Shown here piece by piece: positions 22,587 to 28,994 of a DNA stretch of 28,994 bases. Under the pieces are notes generated by a model. The model saw only the letters and a program-made list of their open reading frames with translations. It was not told where the DNA came from and searched no databases. The stretch is from the NCBI GenBank assembly GCA_937923945.1, contig CALDWC010000116.1:1-28994 (forward strand). Direction: 5' to 3'. Within the stretch, counting starts at the first letter, position 1; each line of letters starts with the position of its first letter. A program made the translations under genes and the position numbers. Source of the stretch: an uncultured Treponema sp. Lineage in GTDB: Bacteria > Spirochaetota > Spirochaetia > Treponematales > Treponemataceae.

Positions 22587-22615
22587 TTGACATAACTGTT
22601 AGCTAAAGTTATAAA
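22587..22615 (+). promoter_or_regulatory. flavodoxin promoter P2
   Basis: TTGACA (22587-22592), 17 nt, TATAAA (22610-22615). It lies 43 nt downstream of P1, giving two tandem full-consensus -35 boxes. The start from P2 would be near 22622, leaving a leader of about 22 nt with GGAGG. Confidence 0.65.
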
Positions 22616-22643
22616 ATTTATCTAAATACTTGGAGGATAATGT

Positions 22644-23066
22644 ATGAGCAATGTAGCTATTGTTTATTGGAGCGGTACTGGAAATACCGAGAAAATGGCA
22701 GAGGCTGTAAAAGAAGGTGCAAGTGAAAATGGGGCTACTGTTTCGCTTTTTACAGCAAGTGAATTTAATGAAGGAATGATGGATCAGTTTGATGTCATTG
22801 CCTTTGGTTGTCCCGCAATGGGAAGCGAACAGCTGGAAGAAAGCGAGTTTGAGCCCATGTTTCAATCTTGTGTTCCAAAATTAAACGGTAAAAAAATTGC
22901 ACTTTTTGGTTCGTACAGTTGGGCTGATGGTGAGTGGATGAGAATTTGGGAAGCCGATTGCAAAGAAAAAGGGGCTATTCTTGTAGCAGAACCTGTGATT
23001 TGTTATGATACGCCGGACGATGAAGGTATTGCGAATTGTAAGGCTTTAGGAAAGGCGTTGCAATAA
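22644..23066 (+). CDS. short-chain flavodoxin
   Basis: FMN electron carrier of 140 residues, resembling the clostridial short-chain type. The phosphate-binding loop SGTGNT is at 10-15 (after VYWS), the second FMN loop is FGCPAMGSEQL, and the third is FGSYSWADGEWM. The ending CKALGKALQ is typical. In anaerobes such proteins replace ferredoxin when iron is short. The ATG at 22644 is favoured over one at 22640 because it gives the conserved MSNVAIVYW start and a 7-nt gap from GGAGG. Two promoters suggest strong or dual control. Confidence 0.95.
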   Translation: MSNVAIVYWSGTGNTEKMAEAVKEGASENGATVSLFTASEFNEGMMDQFDVIAFGCPAMGSEQLEESEFEPMFQSCVPKLNGKKIALFGSYSWADGEWMRIWEADCKEKGAILVAEPVICYDTPDDEGIANCKALGKALQ

Positions 23067-23441
23067 AATTCTTATCAAAATTTTTTTATATCTGTAGCTA
23101 TTACCTTGTACTTTAAGCAAATCCTCGTTTCAATGCTGAAATTGCGTTACAATCCAAACTAAAAATGCATCAGCGTTAGTACGAATCTTAAAAACAAGGG
23201 GCAAGCACTGGGCGAAGGAATCTAAGCAGTGTAGCGTTTTAGCTTGTTACAGTGTTTCAGATTGCTTCGCTCGTCTTAGTTGTTCGCATACCACAAAAAG
23301 TCGAGCACGTAGAAAAATGAAACTCCGTGTGTTTAAAATGTCTCGGAGCTCTTGCAGTATTTTGTGCTGAAAGTACTTAATTTCCATAAAAACGAGCCTT
23401 GATGTAAAAAAGAAAAATGCATTTTTTATACTTTTTTTTAC
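23067..23441. other. gene-free spacer with an imperfect inverted repeat
   Basis: No gene seen. GCGAAGGAATCT (23212-23223) and AGATTGCTTCGC (23259-23270) are complementary except for one base, and shorter matching segments lie between them, so the stretch can fold into one long hairpin. The 3' arm continues into a TCGTCTTAGTTGTTCGC segment. Confidence 0.45.
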
Positions 23442-23470
23442 TTGACAAAATTTTTAATTTTAAGTATAGT
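23442..23470 (+). promoter_or_regulatory. strong promoter driving a long leader or small RNA
   Basis: TTGACA (23442-23447), 17 nt, TATAGT (23465-23470). The predicted start is about 23477, roughly 510 nt before the next start codon. Confidence 0.7.
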
Positions 23471-23476
23471 ATATTG

Positions 23477-23737
23477 ATTTATAATAGTTCTAATAATTTT
23501 CGAGAAAAGCAAAAGAAAGTTTTCTTGGCTTTTCAGCACTCTCACTCGCCTACTCTTTTTGAGTAATGCCGGATAGGCGTAATGGACGCGAGTTTACGGA
23601 ACGAGAATGTGAAGCATGAACTTGTCACCTACTATGTTTGCTTTTCGTTTATTCGAAATACAAAGGATATCGGATAGACCGGAAGTTATTTTACCCTAAA
23701 GAAGCAAAAAACAATTCAGTCGTTTTTTGCAATTTTT
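23477..23737 (+). ncRNA. structured RNA candidate (small RNA or cis-regulatory leader)
   Basis: The segment begins at a consensus promoter and ends at the hairpin GCAAAAAAC/GTTTTTTGC (23704-23730) followed by AATTTTTG, which resembles a terminator. It holds no convincing coding frame. Within it GAAAAGC with AAGAAA can fold back on TTTCTT with GCTTTTC (about 23502-23533). ACTCGC (23544-23549) can pair with GCGAGT (23588-23593), while the overlapping CGCCTA (23547-23552) can pair with TAGGCG (23574-23579), so these two stems compete. I recognise no known RNA class. It could be a 260-nt small RNA, or the attenuator of the SUMF1 lipoprotein gene. Confidence 0.45.
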
Positions 23738-23741
23738 GAAG

Positions 23742-23886
23742 GTTTAACGTCGCCGCTGAAATGGCGCAACTCGTTAAACGCCAAGTTTTGCTTAGTAAAC
23801 TGATTTGCAAAACTTGCTGTTTGTATACCGTTTCTCACTATGTTGCGAAACGGCGGAAATCATCACTTTCGCAAACTGATGTTTGC
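23742..23886 (+). repeat. multi-hairpin element, copy 1
   Basis: Three hairpins in a row: GTTTAACG...CGTTAAAC (23742-23749/23772-23779) with an inner CGCC/GGCG, CCGTTTC/GAAACGG (23828-23834/23847-23853), and GCAAAC-TGAT-GTTTGC (23871-23886). The same three modules in the same order appear in inverted orientation at 26862-27103. Confidence 0.75.
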
Positions 23887-23986
23887 TCAATTGATGATTT
23901 TTAAGGAACGCTTCTTCACGGCTCAAGGCGTATGCGCTTGAAAGCTCATGAGGAAGAAGAGAATTTCATTTTATGGAGGAACTAAT

Positions 23987-24790
23987 ATGAAATACAAACG
24001 ATATTTTTTACTTGCAAGTGTGTTGTTACTTGCTTCTGCCCTATTTTTTGCATGTAAGCATGACGCGGGGGGACCCGACAATCCTGGTCACAGTGGTGAA
24101 GAAGATAAAGGATTACCGCGAGACGGCTCTTTTCTACAGGTACCGGCTTCAACGGGTTTTCCGATAGGAACGAGCAAAACACCAACCAATATTAAGTCTT
24201 TTTGGATGTGTGAACATGAAGTAACGCAAGCAGAGTATAAAAAGTATGAATCAAAGATTGGGCCAGTTCCTAGTGGTCAGAGTAGCACAGGAGATGATTT
24301 TCCGGTTGAGAAAGTAAATTGGCTTCAAGCAATTACGTACTGCAATGAAAGAAGCAAGGATGAAGGATTTGAACCATGCTATGATATTAACACCACTTCC
24401 GGCATGGGATTTAAGTCAACATGCGACTTTACGAAATCAGGGTACCGCTTGCCGACTGCAGCGGAGTGGGAGTATGCAGCTCGTGCAGGCATTGAAGGCG
24501 ACTTGCCGTATAGCGGTGCAGAAGCGCCTAGCGATACGAACAAGGGCGACTATGTGTGGGATAGTGGAGATAAAACATATAAAGTAATGACAAAAAAGCC
24601 GAATAAGTGGGGTTTTTACGACATGAGCGGAAATGTCGCTGAATTACTATGGGAAACAGGCTATCAAAAGCCTTTATATGGCGGTTCTGCTAACTGGTCT
24701 GTAGAAAAATTACTAACTAGCAGTGTATGCGATTATGATAAGGTGTCCAGTTCACATCTACAAGGCTTCCGCGTTTGTCGCAATAAATAG
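23987..24790 (+). CDS. SUMF1/FGE-domain lipoprotein
   Basis: 267 residues from the ATG at 23987, which has GGAGGA 6 nt upstream; an earlier in-frame ATG at 23948 would spoil the signal peptide. The lipoprotein signal (MKYKRYFLLASVLLLASALF, then FAC) anchors it. The body is a formylglycine-generating-enzyme-like domain: FWMCEHEVTQAEYKKYE, FPVEKVNWLQAITYCNERS, GYRLPTAAEWEYAARAG, KWGFYDMSGNVAELLWE and the ending LQGFRVCRNK. Such spirochaete lipoproteins usually use the fold for binding rather than sulfatase activation. True enzymes need a specific Cys pair near the C-terminus, and the Cys residues here (SSVCDYD and FRVCRNK) should be checked. A leader of about 510 nt precedes it. Confidence 0.9.
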   Translation: MKYKRYFLLASVLLLASALFFACKHDAGGPDNPGHSGEEDKGLPRDGSFLQVPASTGFPIGTSKTPTNIKSFWMCEHEVTQAEYKKYESKIGPVPSGQSSTGDDFPVEKVNWLQAITYCNERSKDEGFEPCYDINTTSGMGFKSTCDFTKSGYRLPTAAEWEYAARAGIEGDLPYSGAEAPSDTNKGDYVWDSGDKTYKVMTKKPNKWGFYDMSGNVAELLWETGYQKPLYGGSANWSVEKLLTSSVCDYDKVSSSHLQGFRVCRNK

Positions 24791-24793
24791 TCA

Positions 24794-24830
24794 ATCGCTT
24801 TTTGCCTTTTAAGGTTTTTCCAATCCCTTA
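24794..24830 (+). repeat. flank repeat, left copy
   Basis: A stretch of about 33 bp reading CTTTTTGCCTTTTAAGG and then TTTTTCCAATCCCTT recurs at about 25197-25229. The two copies bracket a terminator and the truncated rlmI duplicate, as if a segment had been inserted or duplicated between them. Confidence 0.6.
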
Positions 24831-24863
24831 TACTAAGCCTTAAAGGCAACTGTATGTGAGTAC

Positions 24864-24906
24864 AAAAACTTCGGCTGTAAAATCTGTGCGGTCGAAGTTT
24901 TTTTTT
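24864..24906 (+). terminator. terminator after the SUMF1 lipoprotein
   Basis: AAAAACTTCG (24864-24873) pairs with CGAAGTTTTT (24893-24902) across a 19-nt loop, with nine T in a row at the end. Confidence 0.75.
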
Positions 24907-25022
24907 GCTCGCTACGAAACACTTTCCTTCGGAAGCAATCGTTTACCGGAACTTTACGCCTTTATGCAAAATAACTTCCCCGACTAGCATATCACGGCGT
25001 TTTTTGCTGTGATAAGCCCCGT

Positions 25023-25241
25023 ATGGAAAACGAAACAGTCGCTCCTCCGGTCATGATCACCGAAAAGGGCGAAAAAAAATTAAAATCAGGGCATGTCTGG
25101 GTTTTTGCCGATGAAGTGATACAGGGCGATGAAGGCCTTGCAAACGGCTCGCTTTGTACGGTCATAAGCAAAAAGCAAAAGTTTTTAGGTATCGGTTTTT
25201 TGCCTTTTAAGGTTTTTCCAATCCCTTGTGCGTTTCCTTAA
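25023..25241 (+). pseudogene. truncated duplicate of the rlmI-like gene start
   Basis: From about 25026 to 25202 this matches 25515-25690 almost base for base (I see two differences). It encodes the first part of the PUA domain (NETVAPPVMITEKGEKKLKS). After VISKKQKFLGIGF the match ends abruptly and the frame runs into the flank repeat and stops, 72 codons in all. No Shine-Dalgarno sequence is evident, and the methyltransferase domain is missing, so it should be non-functional. Confidence 0.88.
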
Positions 25242-25248
25242 GAGAGGC

Positions 25249-25432
25249 ACTGTATAGCGCTTTACCGTGTCGCTTTATAGTGCTATACACTGCCACTGTA
25301 CAGCACCTTAAAGTGTCAGTGTATAGCCGGTAATACTGCCGCTTTATAGTACTTTACACTGTCGCTTTATAGTACATTAAACTGCCTCTGTATAGCGCCT
25401 TAAAGTGTCAGTGTATAGTGCGATAGCCGTTC
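25249..25432 (+). repeat. 23-bp tandem repeat array, eight units
   Basis: Units start at 25249, 25272, 25295, 25318, 25341, 25364, 25387 and 25410, each exactly 23 bp with no spacers. Nearly all contain TATAG at the same place (TACAG in one) and end in (G/C)TG(T/C)C. Several share TTAAAGTGTC or ACACTG, and the complementary AGTGT/ACACT segments in neighbouring units could form hairpins. The array fills the gap between the truncated duplicate and the intact gene. Without spacers it is not a CRISPR. Confidence 0.9.
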
Positions 25433-25443
25433 CCTAATCCCTC

Positions 25444-25471
25444 TTACTTTTAAACATAAAAATGCTATACT
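25444..25471 (+). promoter_or_regulatory. possible promoter of the rlmI-like gene
   Basis: TTACTT (25444-25449), 16 nt, TATACT (25466-25471). If correct, transcription starts near 25478. That leaves AAGGA at the very 5' end and excludes the upstream ATG at 25462 as the start codon. Confidence 0.45.
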
Positions 25472-25491
25472 TTCCCCAAGGACCACACACT

Positions 25492-26766
25492 ATGTTACAA
25501 CAAAACATCAACGCAAACGAAACAGTCGCTCCTCCGGTTATGATCACCGAAAAGGGCGAAAAAAAATTAAAATCAGGGCATGTCTGGGTTTTTGCCGATG
25601 AAGTGATACAGGGCGATGAAGGCCTTGCAAACGGCTCGCTTTGTACGGTCATAAGCAAAAAGCAAAAGTTTTTAGGTGTCGGTTTTTTTAATCGCAACTC
25701 GTTAATTCGAATCCGCATTATTTCAAAAAATGCAAATGACAGATTTTCGGATGAGGCGGCAATCGCTGCATTTTGGAAGCGGCGAGTAAAGTACGCCGTG
25801 CAATATAGACGGGAAACGTTAAGCGCTGAAGATTTTTCAAGTTGCCGTTTAATTTTCGGCGAGGCGGACGGTTTTCCGGGATTAACGGTTGACAAGTTTG
25901 AAACGGTCTTGGTCTGTCAGTCACTGTCTTTGGGTATCGAGCAGGTGAAATATATCATCTATCAAGCCCTTATCGAAGAGCTTGCTGCACTTAACTGCAC
26001 GGTTACGGCGGTTTTTGAACGAAACGACAATGCACTTCGCGAAAAGGAAGGTTTAAAGCAAGAAAAAGGCTTTCTCAATGAAGCGCTGGGATTAGCACCG
26101 TATAGTTCCGAAACGAATTCGATTATAATTACCGAAAACGGCATCCGCTATATCGTTGATTTTGAACAGGGACAAAAAACAGGCTTTTTTTTAGACCAAA
26201 AATACAACCGACGAGAAGCTGCCCTCCTTGCACGCGGAAAAACCGTGCTTGATTGCTTTACGCATACGGGTTCGTTCGGCTTAAATTGCCTGAAAGCCGG
26301 AGCAAAATCAGTGAGCTTTTTAGACGTTTCTAAGTTCGCTATCGACGAAACCCGCGCCAATGTTTTACTGAACGGATTTTCCCTTGATCGTTGCGAATTT
26401 ATATGTGACGATGCTTTTAACTTTTTACAAAAAGCTCGAGACGAAAAGCGAACTTTTGATTTTGTGATTTTAGATCCGCCGGCTTTTACAAAATCGGGCA
26501 AAACCCTTAAAAACGCTCTTGCAGGATATCGCGAACTGAATAAACTCGGTATGTCGGTTTTAAAACGCGGCGGTTACTTAGCAAGCGCTTCGTGCTCTCA
26601 CTTTGTAAGCGAAAGCCTTTTTGAAAAGGCTCTTTCAGAAGCGGCTCGGGAACTTAACTTGCAAGTCAAACAAATAAAAAAACTTACCGCCGCTCCCGAC
26701 CATCCGGTGATTTGGGATATTCCCGAAACAATGTACCTTAAGTTTCTTTTGTTACAAGTGATATAA
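25492..26766 (+). CDS. class I rRNA large subunit methyltransferase (RlmI family)
   Basis: SAM-dependent RNA cytosine-C5 methyltransferase of the RlmI/YccW type, likely acting on 23S rRNA. 424 residues from the ATG at 25492 (AAGGA 9 nt upstream). An N-terminal PUA domain (about 10-90: EKKLKSGHVWVFADEV, GSLCTVISKKQKFLGVGFFN) is followed by an EEHUD-like middle segment (RLIFGEADGFPGLTVDKFE) and the Rossmann domain with FLDQKYNRR, VLDCFTHTGSFGLNCLKAGA, then FVILDPPAFTKSG, GYRELNKLGM and SASCSHF, whose Cys fits the catalytic position. It is preceded by the 23-bp array and by a recent partial copy of its own 5' end. Substrate base not proven. Confidence 0.9.
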   Translation: MLQQNINANETVAPPVMITEKGEKKLKSGHVWVFADEVIQGDEGLANGSLCTVISKKQKFLGVGFFNRNSLIRIRIISKNANDRFSDEAAIAAFWKRRVKYAVQYRRETLSAEDFSSCRLIFGEADGFPGLTVDKFETVLVCQSLSLGIEQVKYIIYQALIEELAALNCTVTAVFERNDNALREKEGLKQEKGFLNEALGLAPYSSETNSIIITENGIRYIVDFEQGQKTGFFLDQKYNRREAALLARGKTVLDCFTHTGSFGLNCLKAGAKSVSFLDVSKFAIDETRANVLLNGFSLDRCEFICDDAFNFLQKARDEKRTFDFVILDPPAFTKSGKTLKNALAGYRELNKLGMSVLKRGGYLASASCSHFVSESLFEKALSEAARELNLQVKQIKKLTAAPDHPVIWDIPETMYLKFLLLQVI

Positions 26767-26861
26767 CAATAAAAACTTATCGACAAGGTATTAAATATTT
26801 GTATCGTACATTACTCCCTTATATATAACAAATAAATCGTTCCTATAAATTCGTCAAACAA

Positions 26862-27103
26862 GCAAACATCAGTTTGCGAGGCTTGACGAATTCCGCCGTT
26901 TCGCAACATAGTGAGAAACGGCACTATAAAAAGCGATGTTTTGAAAAACGGTTTGATATACGCAAGTTTCCAATCATCCCGTGTAGAAAAAAACCGAAGA
27001 TTGGAAATTTGGCCACTTTGAAACGCAGTGCATTTTGAGCGTTTCAAAGTGCAAACTCGACCGTTTAACGAGCTGCGCCATTTCAGCGGCGAAGTTAACC
27101 GTT
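26862..27103 (-). repeat. multi-hairpin element, copy 2 (inverted)
   Basis: On the minus strand the modules of 23742-23886 recur in order: the GTTAAC/GCCGCTGAAATGGCGCA segment (27103-27065), the CCGTTTC/GAAACGG hairpin (about 26923-26892) and GCAAACTGATGTTTGC (about 26879-26862). Between them this copy has two additional hairpins: CACTTTGAAACGC/GCGTTTCAAAGTG (27014-27026/27039-27051, perfect 13 bp) and TTTCCAATC/GATTGGAAA (26967-26975/26999-27007). I see no gene in 26767-27225. Confidence 0.75.
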
Positions 27104-27225
27104 CTTAAATTACAGCTAAATTTTAAATTAGGAGGAAAAGTTTTATTATTTGAAGAAGTCCAGGCTTGAAGCTTATTAAACCAAGCATGCTAGACCTTGT
27201 TGCCAAGATAAAAAAGATATAAGAA

Positions 27226-27273
27226 TATAAGAAAAGCAAGCTCACTGTATTTATGAGACTTGCTTTTTCTTAT
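27226..27273. terminator. terminator of the minus-strand chemoreceptor
   Basis: TATAAGAAAAGCAAG (27226-27240) and CTTGCTTTTTCTTATA (27258-27273) form a long stem with a CTC/GAG extension. The T-run lies on either strand, so it can end the minus-strand gene. Confidence 0.65.
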
Positions 27274-27303
27274 AAACCATAGAGAAGTTTATAATTTTGA
27301 AAC

Positions 27304-27530
27304 TTAAACTTTAAAGTTTTTTGTTGCTTCATTTAGTTTTTGAACGCTGTGATCGTTTGCCTGTGTGATTTCACGTATTTCATTTACTGAAGCACCAATT
27401 TGGCTTGTGCCGGAAAGCATCTGATCCATATTGGAATTAATTTCGTGCGTTGCGTCGCTTAATTTACTCATTTCGCTCGATACTTCTTTGCTTGCAATAA
27501 GCATTTCTGAAGAACCTGATTTTAATTTAA
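27304..27530 (-). pseudogene. 3' part of frameshifted chemoreceptor
   Basis: This holds the C-terminal end of the chemoreceptor signalling domain. Read in its frame from the junction it gives IKLKSGSSEMLIASKEVSSE, and it ends VQKLNEATKNFKV, matching the ending of the intact receptor at 421-2529 (IETLSAEVGKFKAE). It is one frame away from the upstream coding part at 27522-28994. Compared with the intact receptor, about five residues are missing around the junction, so a small deletion plus shift is one explanation. It has no start signal of its own. Confidence 0.75.
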
Positions 27531-28994
27531 TTTTTTTATCGCAGCTAAAACTTGTCCGCCACCGGAAGCTTGTTCGTTCATAGCGTTCTGTATAGTGCGT
27601 TCTTGATTATCTAATTCAGATATAAAATTTTGCATGTTCAAAAACTGACTGTCAACATTAAGTGTTGCTTCAGCTATATTGCTTATCTTATCTTTTACTG
27701 ATTTTAAGACATTGGAAATACTTTGTCCCTGACTGCTCGATTCTTCTGCCAGTTTTCGAATTTCATCGGCAACAACGGCAAAGCCCGTTCCTGCATCTCC
27801 TGCATGAGCTGCTTCAATCGCTGCATTCATAGCCAAAAGATTAGTTTGACTTGCAATATTTTGGATAATATTTGCAGCTTCCAGCAAGCCTTCGCTTTCA
27901 TCTTGTACTTGCTTATTTATTGTAGTTGCATTTTGAACAATAGCTTTTGCATCTTGGCTCGCTTTCAAAAGTTCTTGCATTGTCTTGTTATTCTTATCAA
28001 GAATGTCACTCACAGAGCGGATACTTGCAACCATTTCTTCAATTGAACTAGATGATTGGACAATAGTAACACCTTGCGTTTCAATGCTCTCGTTTAAGCT
28101 TTCTATTGTTTTTGATATTTGATTTATGGTAGCTTCACTTTCTTCTACGGCTGTCGACTGATTGGACATACTCACTTTTACGCTTTCAATATTTCGTACC
28201 ATTTGTTCGGTTGTGCTGGCAGTTTCGGTAACATTGGAAACGAGTGATGATGATATAAGAGAGGTGGATTCTATATTTTCAATAATAGTTTGTATAAGAC
28301 TTTTATTTTTTACAAGTTGATTATTCATATCATTCACAAGTGCACCCAACTGATCCCTACTAATAACGGGCATTGTTTTTATAGAATAATTACCGTCAGC
28401 AAGCGTTTTTGAGAATACCTGCATTCCATCAAGCCTTTTTCCTACATTGTTTGCGAGAGCGTAAACATCGGCAATGGTAAAAACAAAGCACAAAATAGTA
28501 CCCGGTAACAATTTCGCTCCTGCCCAGCTAAAAAAACCCATATTTGTAATTAATTTAAAATCGGTTAAAAGAGCTCCAAAAACAGCACAGTTAGCCAATG
28601 TTACAAAGCTAACAACTAGGATAAATCTTTGCGTAAAATTTAAGCTCATCGCTTCTTGATGGAAAGGCATAAAAGATAAAAACGATTCAAATCTTTGGGT
28701 AAACAATATATACGTAAATAAAGATGCAAAAAAGACAGCTGCTATATTTGCCATCCAAAAACCAAAGACTGCAACAGAGGTCATTGAAAAATTACAAAAG
28801 CGTAGGCTAAAAGGTTCCAGTAGCGGAAAAAAAGCATAATATACAATTGAAATACTTTGCCAGTATCTCCAAAACTTTAAAATCGTCAAGCTATCCAATT
28901 TGCCTGCTCCATACCGAGCAACTAAGCTTTTAAAGTACATAAACGATATAATAGCCGGACTAATGAGCATAGGATAAAAGAAAAAAAGTAGACC
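27522..28994 (-). CDS. methyl-accepting chemotaxis protein, multi-helix membrane type (5' partial, frameshifted)
   Basis: At least 482 residues in this frame. The frame remains open to the window edge, so the N-terminus is missing; the Met at 28970 need not be the start. The visible N-terminal half has about five hydrophobic helices (for example IILFMYFKS-like IISFMYFKSL, VFGFWMANIAAVFFASLF, FILVVSFVTLANCAVFGALL, LLPGTILCFVFTIADVYAL). This polytopic sensor differs from the single-loop Cache receptor at 421. A HAMP-like segment (RLDGMQVFSKTLADGNYSIK) follows, then the signalling domain with QTNLLAMNAAIEAAHAGDAG and FAVVADEIRKLAEESSSQGQ. It stops at TAA (27522-27524), just after AIKKLN, before the final coiled-coil arm is complete. 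Confidence 0.85.
   Translation of the reverse strand, partial: GLLFFFYPMLISPAIISFMYFKSLVARYGAGKLDSLTILKFWRYWQSISIVYYAFFPLLEPFSLRFCNFSMTSVAVFGFWMANIAAVFFASLFTYILFTQRFESFLSFMPFHQEAMSLNFTQRFILVVSFVTLANCAVFGALLTDFKLITNMGFFSWAGAKLLPGTILCFVFTIADVYALANNVGKRLDGMQVFSKTLADGNYSIKTMPVISRDQLGALVNDMNNQLVKNKSLIQTIIENIESTSLISSSLVSNVTETASTTEQMVRNIESVKVSMSNQSTAVEESEATINQISKTIESLNESIETQGVTIVQSSSSIEEMVASIRSVSDILDKNNKTMQELLKASQDAKAIVQNATTINKQVQDESEGLLEAANIIQNIASQTNLLAMNAAIEAAHAGDAGTGFAVVADEIRKLAEESSSQGQSISNVLKSVKDKISNIAEATLNVDSQFLNMQNFISELDNQERTIQNAMNEQASGGGQVLAAIKKLN
27531..27537 (-). other. slippery heptamer A-AAA-AAA at the frame break
   Basis: On the minus strand the upstream frame reads ATA AAA AAA TTA AAT TAA. 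The seven A residues sit as A-AAA-AAA in the phase required for tandem -1 slippage. After a -1 shift the frame continues ATT AAA TTA AAA TCA GGT without a stop through to the end of the gene (27304). It could equally be a mutated or miscounted homopolymer. Confidence 0.6.

Noticed and set aside
25249..25432. CRISPR array
   Set aside because: The units are contiguous 23-bp repeats with no spacers between them, and there are no cas genes in the window.
25462..25491. Upstream ATG as the start of the rlmI-like protein
   Set aside because: No ribosome site precedes it, it would lie at the promoter -10 box, and the added residues are not part of the PUA domain.

Overview
The window reads as a piece of a spirochaete chromosome, most probably a host-associated Treponema. 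I infer this from the combination of methyl-accepting chemotaxis proteins, FlgG, several small Treponema-style lipoproteins, a SUMF1-type lipoprotein, a selenocysteine operon, a cobalt/B12 metal locus and moderately AT-rich intergenic DNA. Genus assignment is inference; no rRNA is present.

Layout. 1-5.3 kb: an edge array of AT-rich palindromes, a complete membrane chemoreceptor (421-2529, +), a divergent outer-membrane-protein/lipoprotein pair (4253-2647, -), and flgG (4462-5256, +) behind a sigma-28-like promoter. 5.4-10.4 kb: minus-strand one-carbon/folate genes purH, folE2 and folD, with a 3-hydroxyacyl-CoA dehydrogenase between purH and folE2. They are separated by copies of a palindromic repeat and each appears to have its own promoter or terminator rather than forming one operon. 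10.4-13.0 kb: an accessory stretch with a hydrophobic 28-residue ORF, a TIR-start-like truncated protein, a small lipoprotein, remnants of Fic and YkvA genes, and a 77-residue protein made of two tandem Cys/His repeats.

13.0-17.8 kb: a cobalamin riboswitch followed by cbiM-cbiN-cbiQ-cbiO (energy-coupling-factor cobalt uptake), cbiK (cobaltochelatase) and a substrate-binding lipoprotein, all same-strand and tightly spaced. Three of the genes start with TTG. 17.86-21.1 kb: promoter, selC (tRNA-Sec), selA and selB, a compact selenocysteine-incorporation operon. 21.2-23.1 kb: an acyl-CoA dehydrogenase-family protein without the usual catalytic Glu, and a short-chain flavodoxin with two tandem promoters.

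23.1-27.3 kb: a repeat-rich region. It holds a promoter followed by a structured leader or small-RNA candidate, a SUMF1 lipoprotein, a recent truncated duplicate of the start of an rlmI-like gene, an eight-unit 23-bp tandem array, the intact rlmI-like gene, and a multi-hairpin element present twice in inverted orientation. 27.3-28.99 kb: a second chemoreceptor on the minus strand, running off the window. Its frame is broken, but an A-AAA-AAA slippery heptamer lies in exactly the phase needed to rejoin it by a -1 shift.

The most unusual items are the chemoreceptor frameshift site, the structured RNA candidate at about 23477-23737, the 23-bp array with the nearby gene-head duplication, the tandem Cys-repeat protein, and a family of hairpin repeats with paired base changes between copies.
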